Shown piece by piece: positions 1-9,063 of a stretch of 15,964 nt of DNA. This DNA comes from Cudoniella acicularis. Lineage: Eukaryota > Ascomycota > Leotiomycetes > Helotiales > Helotiaceae. The position numbers and the translations under genes were made by a program. Within the stretch, counting starts at the first letter, position 1, and each line of letters opens with the position of its first letter. The notes under the pieces were generated by a model. The model worked only from the letters and a program-made list of their open reading frames with translations. It did not search any database and was not told the origin of the DNA. Where the stretch lies: contig JAAMPI010001322.1 of NCBI GenBank assembly GCA_013054445.1, positions 1-15,964 of the forward strand, read 5' to 3'.

Positions 1-4
1 GCGC

Positions 5-1620
5 TTATTCTGGTTTGCGTCCGTAAACGGTGCGTCTTGATCTCACATATTAGCATATTCCCAGCTTCTTAACTATTCTATCTCGGACTCACATTTGCAA
101 ATAAGCATGTATCTTCGGATCCCTCAGCTCCTTCCTCACATTAACCAAGAAGGCCTCAACATCCTGCGGGGACCATCCTTGAACGCGCGTCAACAAACCT
201 ATCGAAAGGCCCGTCAACCCCGTCGTCAGATTCTCATTAGTCCACATGCCTATCGCAACAAATCAGTCAGCCTTCAATACAATTGTTCGGATTGAGTTTC
301 GTTACGTACCAAGTTCCTTGTACCTGGGATCCTTGGGCCATTTATTAGTCGGCCAACGATCAATAACTTCAACGACATCGACGTAGCCTGCAGCTTCCAT
401 CAACGCTTTGTACGTGATGGAGCTATTCAGGGGGCGATTCATCTTGAGACTGGCATCGAAAACGACTGCGGACCATTTGTGCAGGTACGTTTCCGGCGTC
501 ATAGTCCCGTCGTCGCAACCGAGTGGGAAAATGCAGTCGGATAATTCTAGCCAGGCTCCCGGGTTGGAAAATCTGGCTTCTGTAAGTGGATGTAGATCAG
601 ATATTTTGAGGAGGGCGGGTTTGCTCTTACTCGAAACACTGCTTGAAGAATTTGGGCCAATTGGCGATTGATCCTGTCATCATGCGTGCGTAGATGAAGT
701 CAAATTTATGGGAGTATGTCCATGGTTCCTCAGCATCGTCTATTTCGAATGTTACATTTGGTGGAAGGCTGTTCAAATCAGCATATGGCATACATGTTTG
801 TGTGTGTTATTTCTTTGTCACTTACAAGGCTGGTTGAATGGGGCTGAGATCGATTCCCAAAACCTACTTCAGTCAACAAGAAGTCCAGCGTGGTCAAATT
901 TGTAGATTTACTTTTGCCTCGGGATGTTCATCACCTAAAGTTTTATTCAGTGTCAAGGTTTAAAAGCCATCGTTTGCCGTACTAACCGTAATCAATTGCC
1001 CAAATTCCGGTCCCGGTTCCGACGTCCAGAACTCGATGAATTTGCTTCTCTTTCGGGATTGGTGATAGAAAGAGTTTTCCATTGTATGTCAAGCTGTATA
1101 CGTGATGTTGCAAATCTGTCCAAGTTAAATATGGAAGACTTATTGGGATTTATGTGTCCTACCTAGACGGTCGTTCTCTCCCTATGAACACAATCAATTA
1201 ATAATCGGCAATTTACAAAATGTGACCTGAACTCACTTCATCATTGGGATAGGGATATTCTAATCCACGTTAGTACCGTTATGAAGTTATCAGGGTTGAA
1301 TCAATTACTTACTGCCATCCTTGTATGCATGGTATGTCCGACCGTTTTCTTCTCGATGTTTCAGGATGCTTGATCCGATGGACGTGGTCGAACTCGCAAC
1401 ACTGTCACCCTACAACAATATAAGCTTCGATGATGGAGGGGCCCATTCAAGCTGAATCCATACATCCCCAAAAGCAGAATCAACTTCATGTCGATGATCG
1501 TCAGCCTAGCACTAATATTAGCAACAAAAATAAGCATAAAATTTTCAGAACGAGAAGTTGTACCTCGGCCTCTAAGGCCACGACTTGTGGTGCCTCCGGT
1601 GTTTGCTGTGACTCTGCCAT
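5..1620 (-). CDS. LaeA-like SAM-dependent methyltransferase, 11 exons, 324 aa
   Basis: Exons on the minus strand: 1620-1564, 1409-1313, 1259-1237, 1181-1163, 1115-987, 934-912, 863-826, 768-631, 572-310, 249-93, 35-5. All introns are GT...AG and the phases close to 325 codons including the stop. Seen: SAM-binding motif I VLDVGTGTGIWAID at residues 94-107, then the acidic loop GIDLSPIQP (119-127), PPNVTFEIDDAEEPW, FIYARMMTGSIANW, PGAWLEL, a late WPTNKWPKD motif, and the family ending TVYGRKPE. This order is that of the fungal LaeA-like/TAM methyltransferases (methyltransferase fold, class I), which are usually 300-380 aa, so the gene looks complete. It probably transfers methyl from SAM. The acceptor cannot be told, and many relatives act in secondary metabolism or its regulation. 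The last acceptor could instead be at 42, adding two codons, and the first intron (1563-1410) is the least certain. There is no visible signal peptide or membrane segment. Confidence 0.9.
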
Positions 1621-3415
1621 ATTAATTACTGCTAAAGTGGCACAGAGCAGATGGTGGTTCCCATTGCGCTAAGAATGGGAGGACGAGAGGTCTAGAAGAC
1701 CAAGAAGACCTTGAGAACGTCCGATACATAGCTCTCGCACGGCTATTCCTCATGCGCCGCATGGCTAAAAGAAAAGTGACCACCAGACTGACTATGCGCC
1801 GGGGATGCACGACGGACCGTTGCGTGGATCATCGCAAACCAATGCTATGGCTTGGTTGGTTCTCGAGCAGGAACCCAAGGCTCGATCCAAACATATTTGC
1901 CCATTCAATCGAGTCCAAGGAGAGTAACATCATGCACTTATCGCCTGCAACAATCCACAATGCTGCGAACGGGCCGTCCAACACATCTCTGGTGCCGACG
2001 ATTATTGATGGTTATTATTAACGCTGATGAATCCTATCGCTCAGTTTATAACCAATACTTTCAAATTCCGCGACGGTTCATGCAGGCTGGTAGCTACACC
2101 GCAACATTCTGTGCAAAAGGTACATAAATGCACATGCCTCCACTCTTGCGCTCCAAAGAGAGCTGTCTCCTCGTCCCATTGCTATGGCCACACGGAGCCA
2201 ATGGAGTGAAGGACAAGTCCTTCATAACGCAATTACGCAGCGTTGAATGGTCGAGATCGAATTGTCGTGACCAGCTACCCGCCGCACCACTCCGAACACG
2301 GTCTAGGTGGTACTAGACGTTTATTTTCCCTTTTTTTTTTTTTGGGAAAAGGCGGGTGGGGGAATGCGGAGAAAATAGAATCTTCATCATGTTCCCGCTG
2401 AGTTTCACCAGAGACGGCTCCGATCCCCGGGCGCTTACATCGATCTGTAAATTAACACTCCCGCTGTGGCGGGGTGGGGTTTTGCGCCTTCTCCCTGTTG
2501 AGGTTACACCCGTCAAGCCTAATTTGGACAATAAAACCCTCACGAGGTTCATAATGGCCTCTTGCTACGACAAGTCGGATTCTGCGACTCCGAAAGGATA
2601 CAGAGAACCTTCTTATTTCCAGTTGGGGCGGGATGCAAAAGTGGTGGCTCCGGTGCGTGCTATATGTGGTTATGCTGTATGGGAAGTATTCGAAGGCGCA
2701 AATAGAACTCTTTCTCCTTTCAGAGTAGTCTATCCAAGAGCTGAAATAGCTTAGCTGGTGTTGTCACTTGACCCATTTAATTCCTGCCTACACTTTCCTC
2801 AACTGTAACGACGTCAATTGCAGAAAAACCACAGAAAAGGCACAGAAAAAAGCGCAAAGCGTTCATAGTTGCTGAAATAGCGCGCCAAAGCTGGTAACAT
2901 GCTTCGTGGATTCTTCTGCGGTCGGGAGGCCTAACAGAAACTTCTCTCGTCGCTTTGGCCACTTAGCTTGTTAGGCTGAGGGAATATTAATAAAGGATGT
3001 GGGTTGATTGAGCTTGAATCAGGGATGAATAGGGAGAAAGAACTTCATTCTCCGCGTCCCTTCTATAATTGGCATGTATTATTATTCTGTTAATAAGAGC
3101 CTTGAGAAAAGGGATCTCGAACCCAAGTCGAGATGAGATCGCTGGGCATCACGTATCTTATATCTCAATAGTAGAAAAACAGGTAATAAACATACCTCTA
3201 CTAAAAGAGGAGATATAGCCAATAAATAGCTTGCCTGGTTTCCCCTCTTTTTTCTCCAAGCAGGCAGGCAAAAATGGTGAAATATAAAAGTGTATTGTAT
3301 GTACTTCGTATCTGGAGCATCCCCATATGTCATGTACAGTTTTTTTTTAGAGGTGAGAATTCGGGTATCCGCCGCATGCAGGCGCTGAAATGCATTTAAA
3401 TCATCCACTCTGCCT
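1621..3415. other. Long intergenic region with no convincing gene
   Basis: About 1.8 kb lies between the methyltransferase start and the sulfurtransferase stop. Open frames occur on both strands but none has a recognisable domain or conserved-looking splice structure. Visible landmarks are a T13 hairpin-like element (2324-2350), a G-rich patch with several SYGGRG motifs (2350-2480) and a 66-codon open frame at 2554-2754 that I do not call a gene. The left part should contain the methyltransferase promoter, and the right end the 3' region of the sulfurtransferase. Confidence 0.6.
2324..2350. repeat. Inverted repeat around a T13 run
   Basis: TTTTCCC at 2324-2330 is followed by 13 T (2331-2343) and then GGGAAAA at 2344-2350. 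The two arms are exact 7-base complements flanking the homopolymer. It could be a chance product of slippage. No gene ends or starts clearly beside it. Confidence 0.7.
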
Positions 3416-4495
3416 CTAAGCTTCCTTGATTATCAATCCATCCGAGGGTTTTACTCGTTGTGCCCATTCCCTGCTAATTGTTAGTACATTGGGGCAAAGA
3501 GCGGAGAAAAGTACTTACGTCCAGCTTCCATCATACAATCTGCGCTTGCTCTCATCACCATAACCAGCCTCGCTCAAAGCAGCATCAATTACCGCAGCCG
3601 TAACACCAGTTCCACAGCTATTGATTATTGGTCTCTCAGGATCAATACCCTTGCTCTCGAAAATTTTCCTCAATTGATCGCCTGGCAAGAAGGTCTTGTT
3701 CACCGGATCCAGTAGTTCGGACAGAGGCACAGAGATACTGCCTGGCATGTGTCCAGAAGACAAACCTGGTCTTGGCTCGGGGTCCTTTCCGCTCCATCTG
3801 CCTTGCGATCTTGCATCTAAAATCTGAACAGCTTCCGCACCCTCCTTATTATATTCCTTCGCAAGCTCCCGCATCTCCTCAAACTCCACCACCTTACTGG
3901 CATCGAATTCTGGTATCGGGTATGAGCAGGTGTCCACATCCCAGAACTCCCCACTTTCCGTAGGAAAACCTTCTTCCACCCAAAGCTTGAAATTGTTTAA
4001 GATATGAACCTGGTCGTGTCCAAATGCCTTCATTGTCCATCCTACTCTCGGCGCACTGAAGATTCCCAATTCCTGTGAATCGTAAACCACAACAGTATCA
4101 TCTCGCTTTATGCCAAGTCCACTCATTGCTTTTGCAAAAGTGGAAGCTGATGGCAGCATATGGGGATATGGAGAATGTTTGTCGATGACTTTGTCTAGAT
4201 CAAAGAAGCGCGAATTCGGTATTCTCTTCTTGCGGAAGGTTTCGAGGCCATTGCGACCGTCGTTTGGGAGGAACCATGAGGCGCAGACGGGTACTGTTCG
4301 TGGAGCTGTGGAGATCTTGCTGGGTGAGTTTTTCTTAAGAGCTTCCTTTAGCTCTGCTGGGGTGACAAGGTAGGACGAGAATGATCTTCGACCAGTTTTA
4401 GAGGTCATTCTAAAGAATGCCGAAGGTAATTGAGCTCGATGGAGACTTTGGAGAGGAGATCGCGCTCCTCTCACAAGCAAAGTAGCTGCCGCCAT
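3416..4495 (-). CDS. TUM1: 3-Mercaptopyruvate/thiosulfate sulfurtransferase (tandem rhodanese), 343 aa
   Basis: Two exons: 4495-3519 and 3470-3416. The intron has donor GTAAGT, branch site TACTAAC and acceptor GCAG, and the join gives YDGSWTEWAQRVKPSDG. The first 40 residues are basic and rich in Ser/Arg with no acidic residue, which suggests a mitochondrial presequence. The inactive N-terminal rhodanese domain runs over about residues 45-175 (SRFFDLDKVID, LGIFSAPRVGWT). The catalytic C-terminal domain runs over about 220-335 (ILDARSQGRW, SSGHMPGSISVP). The active loop SCGTGVTA puts the persulfide cysteine at residue 294. The CG[ST]GVT form is that of mercaptopyruvate sulfurtransferases, whereas rhodaneses have CRKGVT. 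Known role of the family: moving sulfur to thiols, cyanide or the Urm1/tRNA thiolation pathway. The symbol is assigned by similarity to yeast TUM1, and orthology was not tested. The ATG lies in a good context (GCCATGGCG). The gene is divergent from APC11. Confidence 0.93.
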
Positions 4496-4874
4496 GGCGT
4501 GCTATTTATTGGGCCGTTATCGGGATTTCATGAATGAGGGCGGTTTCGAAGATCGGAAACTATTCAAAGGGAATTGTTGAGCAGGATTCCTAGAAGGCGA
4601 TGCTCGTGTGACAAAGGAAAAGCTTCCGTTGGAAAAGAGGGGGTGGCAGGTTGACCAGGAAATTCTGGTGCTTGGAAGCAAGATGACGGCGCGCTGATAA
4701 GGAACAGGCCAGCACGTGAAATTGGGCGAGGAGGCGCGGTGCAAGGTAAACACCGTCACTTTGAAATTTTCACTACAAACATCGTCCACCTCAAATTCAC
4801 TCCTGGGAGCTTTGGAAGCTGAAGCACATCCCGAAGTATCCCATTCGATTATCTACGAAGCCTGCGACAGCAAG
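4496..4874. promoter_or_regulatory. Divergent promoter of sulfurtransferase and APC11, with a CACGTG box
   Basis: These 379 bases separate two start codons that face away from each other, so they must carry both promoters. A palindromic CACGTG lies at 4713-4718. This is the core site of Cbf1/centromere-binding-type bHLH factors, which in yeast act with Met4 on sulfur genes. That would suit the sulfurtransferase side, but the link is inferred. No clear TATA box is seen. The APC11 reading frame stays open upstream to an ATG at 4716, but the family start is the ATG at 4875. Confidence 0.5.
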
Positions 4875-5345
4875 ATGAAGGTTAAAATCAGAAAATGGAA
4901 CGCGGTGGCTACATGGCGGTGGGACATTCCCGACGACGACGTTTGTGGTATTTGCCAGGTGCATTTTGACGGTACATGTCCTACCTGCAAATACCCAGGA
5001 GATGATTGCAGCTTGCGTGAGTCATATGCCATAAGCCTACGAGGTTATAGGAGCTGATGATCGAGGTTTAGTTTCTGGCAAATGTGGCCACAACTTTCAT
5101 ATGGTTAGCCAGTTCCCGCTACTCTCTGCTATGAATCTAAGCTGATGAACAACAGCATTGTATCGTGGAATGGATCAAGCAAGATTCATCAAAGGGACAA
5201 TGTCCAATGTGCAGACAGAGTAGGTAGCCGAGGGTTCTTACAGACTGCAGGATGCTAATATGACTTGCCAGAGTTCGAATGGACAGATAATACGGCTACA
5301 ACATCACCGAATCGAGAACCCACCGATCTGACCGTCGAGGAATGA
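4875..5345 (+). CDS. APC11: Anaphase-promoting complex subunit 11 (RING-H2), 103 aa
   Basis: Four exons: 4875-5016, 5072-5103, 5156-5219 and 5272-5345. All three introns are GT...AG, 50-55 bases, and the phases close to 104 codons. The protein opens with MKVKIRKWNAVATWRWD, the conserved APC11 start. Zinc ligands follow the APC11 pattern: C24, C27, C35, C38, C45, C52, H54, H57, C60, C74, C77, including the extra cysteine pair that separates APC11 from ordinary RING-H2 proteins. The segment NFHMHCIVEWI and the ending CPMCRQKFEW are also typical. It is the catalytic RING of the APC/C ubiquitin ligase, recruiting the E2 enzyme to ubiquitinate cyclins and securin in mitosis, and works in the nucleus and cytoplasm with the cullin-like APC2. 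The length is slightly above the usual 85-100 aa because of an acidic, poorly conserved tail after the RING. Confidence 0.96.
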
Positions 5346-6468
5346 ATGATGAATAAAGACATGGCATATTGGCAAGGCGTTGCGGATTGATATCACTACT
5401 GAACAGAGGACAAGGAGTTGCATAAAGATACCCATATTGCTTTGACACAACACGATCACGGATGCTAACACGAAGGTTGGGGAAAATGGACATGGCACGG
5501 AGTTTATCTTTACCGGAAAATCGAGGGTATTCTGGTCCCATCCAAGATACCTAGTGCGAAAATGCGATACTTTTCAACCTTGAGCAAGCAGCAATGGTAC
5601 AAAAACAGTTCAAGTGACTTGTTCCAAAGGGGCCTTTCTATTCTTATTTCGAGATGGCTGGTGGCGGAAGTATCCTAAAAATTGGGATGGAATATAGTTG
5701 GAGGCGGCAAGTGCCAGGAGTTCAGGTTCTCTCTAAAATTTTATCAGTAAGCCCTCTAATTCCCTTCAATCATAATATTTTACTTCCTTGGAAATGATGA
5801 ACAACATGACGTTATACCCAGCTCACTCAGATGCACAAGTTGCAAATGCTGCGAACGCGTATCTACTTCTGATCCAACAATACTCCCTCCCATTCCCTCC
5901 GTCAAAGCTGTTAGAGTGGAGTTTGCTAATTGGAAGAAATTTTAGAGCCAGCATTTCCAAAACAGGCACGCCTAGAAACATGGAAGCCCCTTTCTCTCGC
6001 ATTCTGCAGAGCATGTCAATGTGAAAAGGATGGACGAACGACTAAGGATGCGACATGGCATTCGTGACATTACAGTATGAATGAAGTTCCTCATTGGCTC
6101 GCCAAATATAGGGGAACTGTCGCGTACCTTCACAATGTTTATGCGATGACAATGTCAAGGCAGATTCCTAAATCCATACAACAAGGATAGGGGCAAACTT
6201 CAACTTTGGTAAAAAGCTTTCGTGTCGAAAGTTTCGCACTTGAGCCTGCCAGCTGGCTGCCTCAACCCAATTCCACGTGAATAGAAGGGCGTGGCCCTGA
6301 TCGGGACTTAGAGACCACCTTCTATATTACCTGGAATTAGCCTCAACTTATATTGTCCGTGTATCAGGAATAGCAAAATAGTTGTGGGCACAACGAATTT
6401 TGGGTTGAAATCTTATCATATTATATATTCATGAAAATCATCAACTCATTAACTCTCCTCCCCTCACC
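5346..6468. other. Intergenic region between convergent gene ends
   Basis: This 1.1 kb lies between the APC11 stop and the stop of the DUF3176 pseudogene, so it should hold both 3' regions. Open frames at 5788-6024 (+) and 5823-6014 (-) overlap each other and show no recognisable domain. A CACGTG hexamer is present at 6274-6279. I see no gene, RNA gene or transposon. Confidence 0.55.
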
Positions 6469-8561
6469 TCACCTTTCTCCCCATCCACAAAGCCCCAAAC
6501 ACCTCGCCACCACTGCGCACCCTCCAAACTCCAACCCCCCTCCCCTCATCTCAATCGACCCCATAAACCCCTTACTCTCCTCACTCAGTCCACACATCGC
6601 CGCCAGCGCACTACTTCTCAAAACACCCACCGTTGCTCTCCGACTCTCTAATATCGTAGCTATCAGGAAGGCGAATAAGGATGCGAGGAGCACGATGAGG
6701 AAACTGAGCCAGCCCCAGCGGACTTTGACGTAGAATTGCAGCGTGTAGGATACTCCAGAGGCGAGGGTGCCCTAGTACGTCCTTGCGCGGAAGCTGTAAG
6801 GGTGTTAGTTGGGTCTGGTTGGAAGGGAAATGGAAGGCGAAAATAGAAGGGGAAAGGGGCTTACTTGCTTGTCATACTCGTTGCAATATTCTGCGTTGCG
6901 TTACGGACACCATCTAACTGCATCGCGTCCTGCTCCTGATCCGTCAACCCGCCCGTCAAGTTCGCCGTGTACGGCTGACCCCACAAAACGCCCGAAAGAG
7001 ACATCGCCGTATCTGTCGAATACGTTGATCCAAAGCCCATGATATATGTTCCCTCAAAGATAGAATAGAGATACGTAATCAGAGCATAATTCGCCGCACT
7101 ATCAACCGTGTAATTATCATTTCCTTCTTTAGGATTAAGAACCAGTTGTCCATAGCGCGTATAATTCGTCATCGAGCTACTAATGGTACCATTATCAGAT
7201 TCACTAGTGAAATTCTGCCATATAAGACTTTTGCCATTTGCTGTTGGAACATTTGTTGAATTGGCGATTATTTTTGATGCGGCATCGCCGGCGACGACGG
7301 TGGTGTTGTAGGTGTTAACACACCAGCGGAGTAGTACCTCCATTGCGCCAAACGTTTTATCTGGTGTATTTAAGTTCTTTCTATAAATAACAAAGGCATT
7401 CGAGATAGTTGTATTTTCGATAAACGGTTCATTGCTGAAAGCAAGCGTATGGTTTGATTCCGGGACAGACCAGCCATCAACGATATCTGGAGGCGTGGTG
7501 ATGTTTAGCACGAATTGACCGGCGAGGAGATAAGCGCCTTTGGGGGGCGTGACGTTGTAGTTTGTGACGGCGCCGGTGTCTGCGGACATGTTTCCCGGTA
7601 AGGGGGTGAGGGTTAAGAGGGAGGAGACGTCCGCGACGGAGGAGCATATTGAGAGGGTGGAGTAGGCGGGCCAGGTGCAGTTTCCTGTTGAGCACATGGG
7701 GGTGCTGGCGAGAACGGATTCGTTGACTGCGTTGTAGATTCCGGTTTCGATGGCTTGTTTCATGGGTAGGTCTAGTAAGCCTGGCTATTTGTTGGTTTTC
7801 TGTCTGTTCTTATGAGGTTTAATGAGAATTTTACCTCTGCTTCCTCTCATGGGGATGTAGCCCATTTAGAAGTCGCCTCGGGGAGCATTTACAATAGCGT
7901 CAGAGTTGAGCTTTGAATGAACCATGCGTGTTGGGTATGAGATGAGTTAAGTGATTGGAGAGGTCGCAATTCCTAGGATCGAAATGATAGCTCCAACACT
8001 TGCCAAGTGCCTATGATGATTTTTGGCTTTTGCTTAGCAACAATTAAATACCCAATCTTTCACAACTTTGAAGACAAGAATTGCACCTACCTTCCCTTTC
8101 AACCCTAACAACTTCAACCCACCAATCGGCCCTCTACTCGCCTGATCAAAAGTCTCGAAATCAATCAACGGCCGTTCCTGCTCCTTAAACCATATCCATT
8201 TCAACTGGCTCAGCGCCTCCGTAATAGGAATCATCAATCCTGCCTTAGAAGGCATCGTGAGCAATTCCAAGAACGAGTTGAGTGTGTTGGAATACGGCCA
8301 ATTCGGTAACGGTTGGTCGTCATAAATTTTCAGTGTGATAGTGATAGCTGCCGCAGAAAGAAAAGACAAGAGACAACTGAGAAGTTCCCAGAGCCACCAA
8401 TCGTTACCTGGACGAAAACACGGCCAGGAAGATTTAGACTTGGGTTTGGACTTGGACTTGGACTTAGACTTGGATTTTGGCTGAATTTCAGGGTTAAGGG
8501 TCGAGGAGGAAGTGCTGACGATATATTGCGTGGTATGGTTTGGTGTACGGGCTTCATCCAT
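6469..8561 (-). pseudogene. Broken DUF3176-family membrane protein gene
   Basis: Reconstructed exons: 8561-8091, 8010-7835, 7780-6865 and 6793-6469. The N-terminal part has a Lys/Ser repeat (residues 29-44), then WWLWELLSCLLSFLSAAAIT as membrane segment 1 and the family motif TFDQASRGP. Exon 2 encodes membrane segment 2 (HLASVGAIISILGIA). Exon 3 is a large, Asn-glycosylation-rich outer domain with the CSTGNCTWP...LSICSS cysteine motif. Exon 4 ends in membrane segment 3 (WGWLSFLIVLLASLFAFLIA). This is the layout of fungal DUF3176 proteins, whose function is unknown. Three stops lie in the correct frame: TAA at 7949-7947, TAA at 7868-7866 and TAG at 6774-6772. In addition, exon 1 ends in phase 0 while exon 2 needs phase 2. 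Junctions 2/3 and 3/4 are in phase and the rest of the coding sequence is well kept, so decay looks recent. An intact shorter product covering residues 1-157 is possible. Confidence 0.82.
8433..8475 (-). repeat. Hexanucleotide microsatellite encoding Lys-Ser repeats
   Basis: On the plus strand the unit GGACTT recurs with small changes (GGACTT, AGACTT, GGGTTT). Read on the minus strand it gives AAG-TCN repeats, a run of alternating Lys and Ser near the N-terminus of the DUF3176 frame. It is likely length-variable between strains. Confidence 0.8.
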
Positions 8562-9063
8562 TCACTTAGCTTTGGAAGTGGGGAGCTTGATTGATAGTTA
8601 TGAAGACACGTTGTTGTACGAGTATTCCTGTGAAAAGAGAAGTCTAATTGTCTGTCTAAGGACGAGAGAAGTGCTCGAAGGAGCGAGTATTTATGTACAA
8701 AAGTAAAGAAGCTAAGCCTGAAATGGAAGTCAGGTGACTATGACATCTGAGTCTTGACAATAGTTCTTGAATTGTCGACGAGGTGAAGAGTGTGGATTAA
8801 ATTCCTTCTCTTTGATTTTGGTAAGATTAGCTCCAATTGTAGTATTGAACGCAAACTTTTGAGTGGAGCCTTCTCCTAAATACGACCGACTGAGAGAGCT
8901 CTCGAGACTTGAAGGATTGCACTCTGAAGTTAAACCTGGTGCCGAAGCTGTAGTTCGATTTGCCAGGCGATACGTACAGAAGCTATTCGCAGTTACTGTT
9001 GGGTATTTCAATCTCCCAAAAAATATAGAGAAGTCTTCCAAAATACTTCATTATTCCCCTCCT
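8562..9063. promoter_or_regulatory. Spacer between OYE-like gene and DUF3176 pseudogene
   Basis: Both neighbours are on the minus strand. This 502-base spacer therefore holds the 3' region of the flavin oxidoreductase and the old promoter of the pseudogene. A weak TATA-like CATAAATAC on the minus strand lies near 8690-8698, about 130 bases before the pseudogene ATG. Nothing else stands out. Confidence 0.4.

Noticed and set aside
2554..2754. 66-codon open frame (+) after a G-rich patch
   Set aside because: The length is within chance, there is no known motif and no splice support. It is kept only as a low-interest observation.
3082..3408. 108-codon minus-strand open frame downstream of the sulfurtransferase
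   Set aside because: There is no recognisable domain, and the low-complexity T/A-rich sequence suggests 3' flanking DNA.
4716..4874. Longer N-terminus for APC11 from an upstream in-frame ATG
   Set aside because: The added 53 residues have no likeness to APC11, while MKVKIRKW at 4875 is the conserved family start.
5788..6024. Overlapping open frames on both strands
   Set aside because: They are short, have no domain, and both strands are equally open, as expected by chance.
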